DNA of 64,000 nucleotides from an uncultured Clostridium sp. (GTDB lineage: Bacteria > Bacillota_A > Clostridia > TANB77 > CAG-508), in the NCBI GenBank assembly GCA_948466265.1, contig CAOJZU010000002.1, positions 84,906 through 148,905 on the forward strand, written 5' to 3'. Below the pieces are notes generated by a model. It was not told where the DNA came from, ran no database searches, and saw only the letters and a list, made by a program, of their open reading frames with translations. The position numbers and the translations under genes were made by a program. Positions 8,018 through 17,184 of this stretch are shown here, one piece after another (within the stretch, counting starts at the first letter, position 1; every line of letters begins with the position of its first letter).

Positions 8018-8485
8018 ATGCAGATAACAGGAAATAAAGGACTAGGTAGAAATTTAAAAGTATTATTGCAAATATGTTTTTATGGTGGAATTATTTTGTT
8101 AATAGTATTACCACTTATACTACATTTATTGGGATTCCACTTAAATGCTACAGCTTTTGTGATATATCCAAATGGTATAGTGTTACTTGCAATTACACAT
8201 AAATTTATCAAATTGTTCGATAGCTTAAAAGAAAACAAACCATTTTGTGAGGAGAATGTAAAAATACTAAAATCAACAGGAATAATTTCACTTGTAGGGG
8301 CTGCTCTTTGGCTAATAGACTTATTATTTGAAATCATTTTAGTTAAATCTTTTGACTTAGAGGTTATTGTAGTTTTAGGTTTCTTATTTATATTATTTAT
8401 TGGTGTTTCAATCGCTTTGTATATTTTATCAGAACTATTTAGAGAAGCAACAGAATATAAAAAAGAAAATGAGCTTACAATTTAA
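8018..8485 (+). CDS. DUF2975 four-helix membrane protein
   Basis: About 155 residues with four hydrophobic helices; the second helix and the following loop (ATAFVIYPNGIVLLAITHKFI then LKENKPF split by a short linker) fit DUF2975 (YoaS-like) proteins. GGAGG lies 11 bases before ATG 8018. It is followed after 14 bases by a small YozG-type XRE regulator, the usual partner of DUF2975 genes. The pair probably forms a self-regulated membrane stress or toxin-like unit, but the biochemical role is unknown. Confidence 0.85.
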   Translation: MQITGNKGLGRNLKVLLQICFYGGIILLIVLPLILHLLGFHLNATAFVIYPNGIVLLAITHKFIKLFDSLKENKPFCEENVKILKSTGIISLVGAALWLIDLLFEIILVKSFDLEVIVVLGFLFILFIGVSIALYILSELFREATEYKKENELTI

Positions 8486-8499
8486 GGAGTGATAAAAAC

Positions 8500-8700
8500 A
8501 TGATAATAGTAAACTTAGATGTAATGATGGCGAAACGAAAGATAAATTCGATAGAACTTGCTGAAAAGTTAGGAATTACACCTTCAAATTTATCTGTCTT
8601 AAAAACTAATAAAGGAAAAGCAATTAGATTTTCAACACTAAACAAAATATGCGAAGTTTTAGAATGCACACCTGGAGATATATTAGAATATAGAAGGTAA
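8500..8700 (+). CDS. YozG-type small XRE regulator
   Basis: 66 residues, almost entirely one Cro/CI helix-turn-helix: DVMMAKRKINSIELAEKLG, ITPSNLSVLKT, then LNKICEVLECTPGDILEY, the hallmark of the minimal XRE regulators linked to DUF2975. Ribosome binding site AAGGAGTG. Likely represses its own operon. Confidence 0.9.
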   Translation: MIIVNLDVMMAKRKINSIELAEKLGITPSNLSVLKTNKGKAIRFSTLNKICEVLECTPGDILEYRR

Positions 8701-8705
8701 GAAAT

Positions 8706-9792
8706 ATGGATAGAATGAAAAAAGTTTTAAGTAAAATAAATAAAAAAATGCTGCTTTATTTATTAGACTTAATGATAGTATTTTTTATAATTAGCTTATT
8801 ACTCAATATATTTAATTTGGCATTTAGAAATTGGGTATATATAGTTATTGGTGTTATAGTAATGCTTGGGATATTGATTAAAGTAGTACAAAAATTTATA
8901 AAGCTACCAACTGATGTAAAAGGTACAATAGGTATATGTATTGGTATTTTAATATTTTTAGGTGTAATATTTTCAAGAATAACATTAATGTTTTTATTTG
9001 TAATATTGTTAGGACTATCAAATGTTGTTCCAAGTGCAGAACATGTAGTCGAAAGAGAAGGACAGAAATATGTTGCTCAAGTACATAGTGGATTTTTAAA
9101 TACAGACGTTACTTATTATAAATATATTAATTTCCTTATTAGAGGTAATAAAGAAGTAGATACTGAATATTACAATGGTTCTTATGATCCAATAAAGAGT
9201 AAATTAGATAGGGAAAAAGAAAACAGTAATATTGAAACAAAAAATCAAGATGAAAATAATGATACTAATGAAAAATTGGAAAATAAGACAGAGCAAGAAA
9301 AGATAAAACAAGAAGAAATAGTCATTTTTACACAAAAAATAAATGAAAGCATATCTATGAGAGTGATAGATATGGGTAATATTTTAGGACAGAGAAGATG
9401 TATAAAGATACAAAAAACAATGGATAATGGCAAAACATGGGATGATACTCTAAAAAATGCAGATGGAATGATTACAGTAAACGATGGAGCAAAAGTTAAC
9501 TTTATAAATGAGAAAGTTCGGATTTATTGATAATTTAAGTCCAATTATACGAGGAGAAAAACAAGATGGTTTGTTAGTCACAGTAAATGGTGGAGAAAGT
9601 TTTGAGAGTGTAAATATAATATTTCCATTAGATATAAAAGATACATTATTTTATGTAGATGAAAGACCAAAATTAGTAAATGGAAGATTAGAAATGAAAC
9701 TGTTTGCACCTGAAAGAACAGGAAGTAAAGTAGGCATATATTATAAATTTGCAAGTATAGATAATGGACTTAATTGGATGATAATAGAATGA
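8706..9792 (+). CDS. membrane protein with extracellular Asp-box-like domain, one CGG site
   Basis: Merged across a CGG site at 9519-9521. Before it the frame ends NEKV; skipping C gives NEKV-GFIDNL and the frame runs on for another 90 residues to a natural stop. About 361 residues: three to four N-terminal hydrophobic helices (to about residue 110), a polar Glu/Asn/Lys-rich linker (175-205), and a beta domain with TMDNGKTWDD and SIDNGLNW, both resembling sialidase Asp-boxes. Starts 5 bases after the XRE gene. Function unknown. Confidence 0.8.
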
Positions 9793-9818
9793 AAGATATA
9801 GGAAAGGAAAGTATATAG

Positions 9819-10928
9819 ATGTTAAATAAAAAAGTAAAAAGTATTGCAATAGGAATAGGTATATTAGGCATAATAACAATTTCTTTTGTCTTAAGTATGA
9901 CTGTATTAAAGAAAGTAGACAATAATAAAACGAAAGAAAAGCCTGATACACAAGAGGAAATAGCAAATAATAAAAACGAAGAAAAAGTATTAAATATTAG
10001 TCAAACAAATTATAAAATTTCAGAGTATTTTCCAAAGAATATTAGTAAAATAGTTTTAACTAATTATTTGTCAGATGCCTCAAATCCAACTACTTACACA
10101 ATAGAAGAATATAACAAAATGAAAGAATTTACAGACTTATTCTTTCAGACAAATTGGAAAGATGACACAACGCATTATGACGAAGAATGGCTTTCAAGTG
10201 ATGAAGCACAGGCATATTTTAACAGAAAACCAAATTGGAAAATAGACTTCATAGGAGATACAGAGATAACTTTTAATATGATGGGGTTATCAGGAGAAAA
10301 TGAAGCAACAGTAGTAATAGATAATGGAGTAGATAAGGAACAATATATAATTTTTGAAAGAGTTTATCGTAAGATTTTAGCATTTACTAATACAAGATAT
10401 TATCTGCATAGAAGTGATTTGAAAATTCCAGATAGAGACTTACGTTATATTGCACAGACAGAAGCGTTTAAAGGATTAACAGATGAAAGAAAAGAATATA
10501 TAAAAGAAAATTTTGGATATGCACATCAAAGATTAGAGAACCAATTATTAGGAGCTGTAAATGTATTAAAAGATAAGAATAGTCCATATTGGGAGAGCTA
10601 CACAAAGGCAGGAAGTTATCAAATAATAGATGGAGATGGCACATTTTGGGAGAGTGATGGTGGTTTTTCAAAAATACTAGAAAACATACAAAATTATGCA
10701 AATGAACTCCAAAATGAGATAGCAAAAAATGATTTAGAAAATGCTTGTAAATTATTAAAAGAGGGAATAGATAGTCGTGATATAGGAAAATTTTTTGAAG
10801 CACACGAGATAATTCACGATTATGATTATTGGATATTTAGTGTAGAACCATCATTTGTTACTTTTGCACCTGCTGACTGGGAAGGTACTCATACATATTT
10901 TGGAAAAGCAACTATTATGGAACAATAA
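9819..10928 (+). CDS. membrane-anchored hypothetical protein
   Basis: 369 residues: one N-terminal transmembrane helix (residues 7-30), a Lys/Glu/Asn linker, then a long extracellular region. The C-terminal 120 residues contain a helical pattern (LENQLLGAVNVLKDKNSPYW, then FFEAHEIIHDYDYWIF and WEGTHTYFGKATIM) that I have seen in clostridial hypothetical proteins but cannot name. The His/Glu/Asp cluster could bind metal; this is speculation. AAAGGAAAG lies upstream. Confidence 0.75.
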   Translation: MLNKKVKSIAIGIGILGIITISFVLSMTVLKKVDNNKTKEKPDTQEEIANNKNEEKVLNISQTNYKISEYFPKNISKIVLTNYLSDASNPTTYTIEEYNKMKEFTDLFFQTNWKDDTTHYDEEWLSSDEAQAYFNRKPNWKIDFIGDTEITFNMMGLSGENEATVVIDNGVDKEQYIIFERVYRKILAFTNTRYYLHRSDLKIPDRDLRYIAQTEAFKGLTDERKEYIKENFGYAHQRLENQLLGAVNVLKDKNSPYWESYTKAGSYQIIDGDGTFWESDGGFSKILENIQNYANELQNEIAKNDLENACKLLKEGIDSRDIGKFFEAHEIIHDYDYWIFSVEPSFVTFAPADWEGTHTYFGKATIMEQ

Positions 10929-10959
10929 AATAAAAAACAAATTTATAAAGGAGAAAAAT

Positions 10960-11391
10960 TTGAAGAAAAAAATATGTGGTCTAATAATTTTGTTTATAGT
11001 ATCATTTATAGCATTTTTTGTTTCACTTGGAATCGCATTTCAAGAGCAGACATATTTGGATATAACTGAAGAAAATAAGCAAAGTATATATGATATTTTA
11101 AATGGAGATGTAGATAATATAGATACAATTAAAAGAATATCAGTAGGAAGTGGATTTCATAGTGGGGAGTTATGCTTATATTATACAAATGGAAATCAAG
11201 AAATACTACATCCAAGAAGTGTGGCAGGGATTGATGATATTCACAAACTCGTCGAAGAAAATGGATATGATTATGAAAATATTTTAAAGCCGATTGTATA
11301 TATTTCTCTCATTGTAATGTCCTCAATATTTGTTTATGTAGTATATTGTATTATTAAGTTTATTAAAAAGGTTATAAGTAAGTATAATTAG
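10960..11391 (+). CDS. two-helix membrane protein
   Basis: About 143 residues with hydrophobic helices at the N-terminus (residues 5-27) and the C-terminus (about 109-133), with an 80-residue loop likely outside the cell. TTG 10960 is taken as start because AAAGGAG sits 7 bases upstream; the frame is open further upstream but overlaps the previous gene. No family recognised. Confidence 0.65.
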   Translation: MKKKICGLIILFIVSFIAFFVSLGIAFQEQTYLDITEENKQSIYDILNGDVDNIDTIKRISVGSGFHSGELCLYYTNGNQEILHPRSVAGIDDIHKLVEENGYDYENILKPIVYISLIVMSSIFVYVVYCIIKFIKKVISKYN

Positions 11392-11488
11392 AAGATGAAA
11401 TTATAGTTAATAGCAAAAGATTATTATATATTAGCATTTCTCTATATTTTATAATATTTGTTTGAGTCTTATACGAGGGAGAATATAA

Positions 11489-11866
11489 ATGAAAGAATCA
11501 GGAAAAATTTTATTAGGAATATTTATAATTATTTTTAGTATAATAATTGGATTCATTACAGAGCTTGTATATATTACAAAATTCAAAATTAAGGATATTG
11601 CAGAAATTGTAAATGAAGAAAGTCAATATAAAGTTATATTTCAAGAAGTTGGAGAACCAGGATTTCCATTTGGAAGTGCGAAAGTAAAAGTAACATTAGT
11701 TAATTCAAATAATAAAATAATAAGTTCATTTGATGCAGAGATAAGTAATGATGGTGCAAGTGCTAGAGAAGAAAATATAAATGTTAATTGGTATAAAGAC
11801 TATGTAGAAATAGTTTTGAACAGTGGAGAACAGAAAGATGAGATTTATCAATTAGAGTATAAATAG
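11489..11866 (+). CDS. single-pass membrane protein, hypothetical
   Basis: 125 residues: an N-terminal transmembrane helix (residues 6-31, ILLGIFIIIFSIIIGFITEL) followed by a beta-rich extracellular domain of about 85 residues with VKVTLVNSNNKIISSFDAEI. Similar small proteins accompany membrane stress clusters in clostridia; function unknown. GAGGGAG precedes the ATG. A terminator hairpin follows. Confidence 0.7.
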   Translation: MKESGKILLGIFIIIFSIIIGFITELVYITKFKIKDIAEIVNEESQYKVIFQEVGEPGFPFGSAKVKVTLVNSNNKIISSFDAEISNDGASAREENINVNWYKDYVEIVLNSGEQKDEIYQLEYK

Positions 11867-11882
11867 AATTGACAATATATAG

Positions 11883-11914
11883 GGCATATAATAATTTGAA
11901 ATTATATGTCTTTT
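11883..11914 (+). terminator. intrinsic terminator
   Basis: GGCATATAAT (11883-11892) pairs with ATTATATGTC (11901-11910) with one G-T wobble, followed by TTTTATT. Confidence 0.6.
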
Positions 11915-11957
11915 ATTATATAATCATAGCAGAAAACTATAGAGAGGATATTGTTTA

Positions 11958-12619
11958 ATGAGAAATAAGATTAATTTTAGAATTATTGTTTCATGCTTTT
12001 TAGTATGTTCAGTTTTGATAATTGGCATAATATGCTTGTATTTTGGTATTAAAGATACATATAAATTGAATAAAATGACGAGAGAATATAGTACCATAAA
12101 TGGATATTTTATAGACTATGATATATATAGCAAATCAAAAGATGGCACAACGTATAAACTAATTTATACATACGAAGTAGATGGAATAGAATATACTGTC
12201 GCAACTGATTATGGAGTACGGATATATTCCAGAGAAAAATAGCATTAGAGAAGTAAAATATAATCCTGCTGATCCAAGTGAAGCAATATTAGCTCGGAAC
12301 AAATAGTAGTAATTTTCTTATCTATTTTGGTGCTTTTTTTCTACTCGGAGGAGGAGCTTTTATATTAGGAGCATTATACATTAAGGGAGTTTTTGATAAA
12401 GTAAAAATTAATGTAATGGGAATATATATTGGGAGTGTTTTTGCTATTGTTGGAATAGGTATCATTCTATTTCAAAATGGAACAACTCCATCCTTTACAG
12501 AAACAATAAAATCTATGGGCTTTTGGATATTCATACCAATTATATTTATAATAACAGGCATATTTGAAGTAATTAAATGTATAATAGAAGCACGAAAAGA
12601 AACAAAAATAGAAGATTAG
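11958..12619 (+). CDS. DUF3592-like membrane protein, two CGG sites
   Basis: Merged across CGG sites 12219-12221 (DYGV-GYIPEK) and 12295-12297 (EAILA-GTNSSN). Without skipping C the gene breaks into three pieces; with it a continuous protein of about 220 residues results. An N-terminal helix is followed by an extracellular segment with TYEVDGIEYTVATDYGVG and VKYNPADPSEAIL, the DUF3592 pattern (YNP.NP..A), then three more hydrophobic helices. The recovered glycine before YIP lies inside the conserved DUF3592 region. A nearby in-phase CTC GGA (12344) does not shift, as expected. Confidence 0.85.
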
Positions 12620-12627
12620 AGGAATGT

Positions 12628-13482
12628 ATGAAAAATGAGTTAGAAGAATTATTTAAAGAGATAAAACAAGGAAATAACCAAAGTTTGAAAGATTTATATG
12701 ATAAATACAAGTCTTTAGTATATGGGGTAGCTTTTTCTATACTAAAAAACAAAGAAGATTCAGAAGATATAGTGCAAATTGTTTTCTTAAAAATATTTAG
12801 ATTAGAAAAAGAAAAATTGCCAACTAAAAATGCAGCTACTTGGGCTTATTCAGTAACAAAAAATGAAACCCTGAATTTTCTAAAAAATAAAAAAGAAGAA
12901 ATTAACCTAGAAGAAATATACTGTATAACAAGCGAGAATAAAGAATTAAACGAAATAATAGAAATAGATTCATATAATAGAATGATAGCAAAATTGCCTA
13001 TAAAAGAGCAAGAAATAATATCATTAAAAATATTATCTGGATTATCTTTTAAAGAAATTTCAATGATATTAGGTATTCCAATAGGAACAGTACAATGGAG
13101 ATATTATAAGGGAGTACATACTTTAAGATTACTACTTAGCAACCTATCTATGTTTATAATAATGGTGATGGCTTTTGTATTAAAAAAGCTACCTGTAAGG
13201 AAAAAGCAAAGCAATCAAGAAGAAATAAAAGAAGATACAATAGATGATTCAGCAGAAAGTAGACGAGAAGAAACATTAAAAAAAGATGAAACAAACATAA
13301 CAGAAGACACTACAATTACTACAGATAGAATAGAAACTACAGAAACAGAATCAAATCCAAGAATGGATATAGTAGATATAGGAATATGCAGTATATCAAC
13401 TATATTTTTAATTGCTACAATTATTTTTTTCATAATTTTTATAAAACACCAACAAAAAACAGGAAAAAAATTGTCTAAATAA
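12628..13482 (+). CDS. ECF-like sigma factor with membrane-anchored C-terminal tail
   Basis: 284 residues. Residues 1-165 are a sigma-70-family protein: region 2 (LYDKYKSLVYGVAFSILKNK then EDIVQIVFLKIF) and region 4 (IISLKILSGLSFKEISMIL, GTVQWRYYKGVH). Then comes a hydrophobic helix (about 178-193), a 65-residue Glu/Thr/Asp-rich linker, and a final transmembrane helix (about 252-276). No separate anti-sigma gene lies next to it, so the membrane tail may hold the factor inactive at the membrane. ATG 12628 is the start of the conserved region; the open frame extends upstream over the previous gene. Confidence 0.85.
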   Translation: MKNELEELFKEIKQGNNQSLKDLYDKYKSLVYGVAFSILKNKEDSEDIVQIVFLKIFRLEKEKLPTKNAATWAYSVTKNETLNFLKNKKEEINLEEIYCITSENKELNEIIEIDSYNRMIAKLPIKEQEIISLKILSGLSFKEISMILGIPIGTVQWRYYKGVHTLRLLLSNLSMFIIMVMAFVLKKLPVRKKQSNQEEIKEDTIDDSAESRREETLKKDETNITEDTTITTDRIETTETESNPRMDIVDIGICSISTIFLIATIIFFIIFIKHQQKTGKKLSK

Positions 13483-13508
13483 AAGAAAGGTTAAAAAAGG
13501 TGGTACTT

Positions 13509-14435
13509 ATGAAAAAATCAGAAAAAATAATGATAGGAGTTTTAGTATTAATCCTTCTAGTAATGGCAGCTATATTGTTTTTTACTAAAATAAAAGTTAG
13601 AAAACAAGACATTTGTATAGAAAGAGATAATCCAGCAAGTAGTAATGAAGTAAATAATTTAGAAAATAGTTCAAAGGAAGTAGGCAGAATTGTAAAAGTA
13701 AACGGGAAATTATATTATGATACAGGAAAATTTAGTGAAAATACACCACGTTGTGGGACAATGGATGGAAATATAACATCTACAGTAGCAGAGGGCAAAA
13801 TTCCAACAGAAGATAATCAAGCGAACTTTGAAGGAGCTAAAGGTTACCAATATGCAAAAGAAAATACAATAGAAATACCAACAGATGAAGGATGGAGGAT
13901 ATTTGAATCAAAAGAATATTCATTTTGTGGAACAATAAAACAAGTAGAACAAAACTTATTCTTTGTAGAACCAGACGAAGGAGAAGAAATAAGAAAATCA
14001 TCAGATAGGATAATGGTAGGAAAACTAAAACTTGATACAAATATAAAGTTTGAAGTAGGAGAAAGAGTAAAAATAATTTATGATGGATATGTAATGGAAA
14101 CATACCCAGCACAAATCGAAGCTATAAGTTATGAATCATTAGATAAGTATAAAGAATATGACAAAGTTACGAATTTACATTCTAAAACAGCATCTACTGA
14201 AATTCTAATAAGATTTAATGGAATCTTATATGGTAAATCATTTTCAGTAATAGATTATGCAGGAGGCAGTGAGAAGATAGGAACGATTGATAAACTAATA
14301 GATTCAAAGTATGTACCAAAATTTGATGGAGAAACAAATAGCCAAGAAATATTAGGTGCAAGTGTTTTTGAAGCGAGTGAAAAAACTATTGTACTAAATT
14401 ATAACAACACCTATGTATTATTTGAAAAAATATAG
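13509..14435 (+). CDS. membrane-anchored DUF3221-like protein
   Basis: About 308 residues with an N-terminal transmembrane helix (residues 5-28). Residues about 135-205 hold the same domain as the protein at 6765 (FCGTIKQVEQ, FVEPDEGEEIRKSSDRIM, IIYDGYVMETYPAQIEAI), resembling DUF3221. A KVNGKLYYDTGK motif occurs in two variants (near residue 60, and RFNGILYGKSFSVID near 235). It follows the membrane-tailed sigma gene after about 26 bases and is probably under its control. Confidence 0.78.
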   Translation: MKKSEKIMIGVLVLILLVMAAILFFTKIKVRKQDICIERDNPASSNEVNNLENSSKEVGRIVKVNGKLYYDTGKFSENTPRCGTMDGNITSTVAEGKIPTEDNQANFEGAKGYQYAKENTIEIPTDEGWRIFESKEYSFCGTIKQVEQNLFFVEPDEGEEIRKSSDRIMVGKLKLDTNIKFEVGERVKIIYDGYVMETYPAQIEAISYESLDKYKEYDKVTNLHSKTASTEILIRFNGILYGKSFSVIDYAGGSEKIGTIDKLIDSKYVPKFDGETNSQEILGASVFEASEKTIVLNYNNTYVLFEKI

Positions 14436-14446
14436 GGGGAAAGAGT

Positions 14447-14834
14447 ATGATTTGGAATATCATTTTATTGGTAATATTTATAGTTTGGCTTGTAATGTAT
14501 ATCAAAAATAAAAAAGCAATAAGAGCATTACCATATTTACTTATGATTTTCATTACTCCTATATATAACATATTAGATCGGAAACATATTTGTAGATATA
14601 TTTGGATGTGGTTGTGTAGGTATAACACAAACTAATATGCTTAATATAAACTTTAATGCAAATGATTTAAGATTAGTCGTTTATATGGTAATGGCTGTTT
14701 TGATAAGTATTTTAGGTATTGTTTTATCTAAAAAGTTTGAAAATAGGAAAAATAAGATTATATATGTTGTAGCTGTAGTGATATTTAATTTAATATTAGC
14801 ACTTCAAATTTGTAGATTATATATGTGGGCATAA
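14447..14834 (+). CDS. small polytopic membrane protein, one CGG site
   Basis: Merged across a CGG site at 14579-14581: YNILD-GNIFVDIFGCGCVG. Skipping C removes a premature end at 14635 and joins the downstream piece in frame. The product has about 128 residues with four hydrophobic stretches (residues 4-21, 28-43, 77-95 and 104-122). Ribosome binding site GGGGGAAAG. Similar in size to YobD/DUF-type membrane immunity proteins, but not recognised. Confidence 0.75.
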
Positions 14835-14927
14835 AATTTAGAAACAATTTAAGAAATTTGTGTTATAATCATCTTAAAAGATTATAATTTGCTAAGAATC
14901 TTGAAATTAAAATAGGAGATTTTATTT

Positions 14928-16121
14928 ATGAAAAATAAAAGAAGAAGCATTGTTGCAGTAGTAAGTTTCGCTCTAGTAATTATTATAGTATTATGGATAA
15001 ATGGTATAATTCCAAAACAAATAGCAAAAGTTTCTAGTACAGTTTATCTAAAAAAGAATTTTCCCAAAATGCAATTAGAGTATGTAAATATTGAGTGGGC
15101 ATCATCATTTGGAGATTATATAATAACATTTAGAGATGAAAATAATGAATTACATAGTTTTTGTATAGGACCAAAATATTTCCCAATAAATTTAGGACAA
15201 GGAATGTTCGGCTTTGAAGAAGAATATAGAGAAAAATATAGTGAACAAAAGGAACGAGAAAGTCAAAAATATGTAGAATTAGAAAATATGCCTTTAGATT
15301 ATAATTTTAGCCAGATGGTGGAAGATAAATGCTATATTGTAACTAATTCTAATACAGTATATCATATAGAAGAATTAGATAAATTTATAGAAAATGTAAA
15401 AAACAAAGTACCAGATGAAATAAGAATAGTGCAATATACAATAGAAGGACAGCCGATATTAACAAACTTAGAATACACAAATAATAAATTTATTTTAAAA
15501 GTTGATAATAGAAGGGATGGATATGCTTCTGAAGAAGATAGAAAAATAACAACAGAAGAATATGATGAGGCAAAATATGAATTAGTAAAAGGAAATACAC
15601 CTAATGTTATAACAAATTTAAAAACATATTATTCGGTGGAATTAAAAGGAAAAGGAATAAGGCATACGATTTTAATATGTAGTTATGCAGAAATAAAGCA
15701 AACAACAGATTCAAAATTTAAAATACAATTCAATGCAGATTCAAAAGCAGAAGAAATAACAAAAATACTAGGAAAAGAAGAAACTGATAAATATGACTAT
15801 GACATTTATTCTTACAAAGGAGCAGTAGATATAGTAATAGATGGAGAAAAAATGTCTCTAAGAGAAGCTTTAATAAATAACAAAATAACTGTAGATGAAA
15901 TACTAGAAAAGGCCAATAAAGATGCAAGAGTAGATAATACAATATTTGGAGATGTATATTTAGATGGTGGAAGTAGCTTTTACATATATAATGATTATCA
16001 AATACTAAAATGTAATATCATATCAGCAGGAATTGGAAATGATGTATCATATATAAAAGATTTATATATAGGTGTTCCATCTATGTATATTGGAGATATA
16101 AAAGAAAAAAATTACAATTAG
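14928..16121 (+). CDS. membrane-anchored protein with SLREAL repeat domain
   Basis: 397 residues: an N-terminal transmembrane helix (residues 6-27), then a long extracellular part. Residues about 300-385 match the second half of the protein at 6765 (SLREALINNKITVDEILEKA, YLDGGSSFYIY, ILKCN, DLYIG). A motif YDEAKYELVKG and a Lys/Glu-rich region precede it. The TAG stop at 16119 is followed in the same frame by 23 coding-like codons (PEDDSSSKYEFKNNN) before a TGA, so the ancestral protein may have been longer. Function unknown. Confidence 0.75.
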   Translation: MKNKRRSIVAVVSFALVIIIVLWINGIIPKQIAKVSSTVYLKKNFPKMQLEYVNIEWASSFGDYIITFRDENNELHSFCIGPKYFPINLGQGMFGFEEEYREKYSEQKERESQKYVELENMPLDYNFSQMVEDKCYIVTNSNTVYHIEELDKFIENVKNKVPDEIRIVQYTIEGQPILTNLEYTNNKFILKVDNRRDGYASEEDRKITTEEYDEAKYELVKGNTPNVITNLKTYYSVELKGKGIRHTILICSYAEIKQTTDSKFKIQFNADSKAEEITKILGKEETDKYDYDIYSYKGAVDIVIDGEKMSLREALINNKITVDEILEKANKDARVDNTIFGDVYLDGGSSFYIYNDYQILKCNIISAGIGNDVSYIKDLYIGVPSMYIGDIKEKNYN

Positions 16122-16278
16122 CCTGAAGATGATAGTTCAAGTAAGTATGAGTTTAAAAATAATAACGGACATAAAAAAGCAATAAAGCAGCTATGAGAGT
16201 AAGGCAAAAAAACTTTGACCGTTTATCTACCATTTTGAAAATGAATGTGCTACAATAAATATGTATTCAAAATAATGG

Positions 16279-16420
16279 CTATAAAGAAAAAGACTTTATA
16301 GTTATACCTGAAATATCAGGGGAAAGCTGACTTAATCAGCATTACTTTGCAAAAAAGCAAAGGTAAAGTAAGTAGCACTTTAAATAATGCCACTTATAGT
16401 TAAAACACAGCTATAGGGGG
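16279..16420 (+). ncRNA. hairpin array, candidate structured RNA or leader
   Basis: The gap 16122-16566 has no gene. It contains four consecutive perfect hairpins: CTATAAAG/CTTTATAG (16279-16286, 16294-16301), CCTGA/TCAGG (16307-16311, 16316-16320), GCTGA/TCAGC (16326-16330, 16336-16340) and CTTTGC/GCAAAG (16345-16350, 16357-16362, extended by TTA/TAA around a bulge). Such regular spacing in AT-rich DNA is unlikely by chance. It may be the leader of the replication block at 16567 or a small RNA. No known RNA family is recognised. Confidence 0.45.
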
Positions 16421-16566
16421 AATTGTGCGTAAAATTAAATAAACAAAGAAAAACAAGTAAAATTTGAAAAAAGTTCTACTTGTTATTTTTTTGTGTAAAA
16501 GAGGAAGGAGGATAGATTAATTGTTTTTGAATACGAAAATAAAGTATATAAAAAGGAGGAAAGTGC

Positions 16567-16938
16567 TTGAAAACATTTAATTACGAATCAAATTGTGTAA
16601 AATACAGAGGCTGCTATTTTGATGTAGGAGAATATAAAAATGGAAACGTAAGCCTATCTATTTATGGATATGTAGAAGATGAGAAGAATATATCTCATAT
16701 TTCAAATGCAACAGTTAATGTGGATGAAAACTTAAGAAAAAACAATGTTGTTATTGATACTTATGCTAATACAAATCTAATAAGTTTTCTATTGGATCTA
16801 GGAATTGCTAAAGGCATTACTAAAAGAGTAAATGTAGAATCTTTAAGTTTACCTGTAATAGAGTTAGACCTAGACAAGCTATATGAATATTCATATAACT
16901 ATGTAGATGAACAGGAGGGATTAAGGTATGCGAGTTAG
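16567..16938 (+). CDS. DUF4313-like element protein
   Basis: 123 residues starting with TTG after a strong AAAAGGAGG. Its opening pattern (NYESNCVKYRGCYFDVGEYKNG, interrupted by short turns, then ISHISNATVNVDE and LDLGIAKGITKRV) resembles DUF4313 proteins of mobile elements, and it is paralogous to the protein at 27969. First gene of the replication and recombination block; overlaps the next by 11 bases. Confidence 0.7.
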   Translation: MKTFNYESNCVKYRGCYFDVGEYKNGNVSLSIYGYVEDEKNISHISNATVNVDENLRKNNVVIDTYANTNLISFLLDLGIAKGITKRVNVESLSLPVIELDLDKLYEYSYNYVDEQEGLRYAS

Positions 16939-17164
16939 CAAAGGTGCCTGTGAAGAAACAGCAAAAGATATAATTTGGTATTTTGAAGACTTGCTATGCA
17001 ATAATGATGTAAAACTGAACAATCTAAATCCAAAAGAGAATAAGTTTAAAGACGAAACTTCATATATCAACGAAAAAGATTATGAAGAGCTAGTGAAAAA
17101 AATAACAAAGCAGCTAAAAGATTTTGCAGATTTTGTGGAAGAAAAATATGAAGAGGCTGCTTAA
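16928..17164 (+). CDS. small helical element protein
   Basis: 78 residues, acidic, all helical, with no membrane segment. It begins MRVSKGACEETAKDIIWYF inside the end of the previous gene, with AGGAGGG upstream. The C-terminal half is a coiled-coil-like helix rich in Lys and Glu. Not recognised; location suggests an accessory factor of the replication block. Confidence 0.65.
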   Translation: MRVSKGACEETAKDIIWYFEDLLCNNDVKLNNLNPKENKFKDETSYINEKDYEELVKKITKQLKDFADFVEEKYEEAA

Positions 17165-17184
17165 AAAATGGGAGGAAAATGTAT

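Noticed and set aside
9508..9792. Separate ORF beginning in the middle of the membrane protein gene
   Set aside because: Has no ribosome binding site and joins the upstream ORF exactly at the CGG site; treated as one gene.
12340..12350. CTC GGA GGA GGA as an additional recoding site
   Set aside because: CGG is in phase 2 (C ends one codon), the frame is continuous and no skip is needed.
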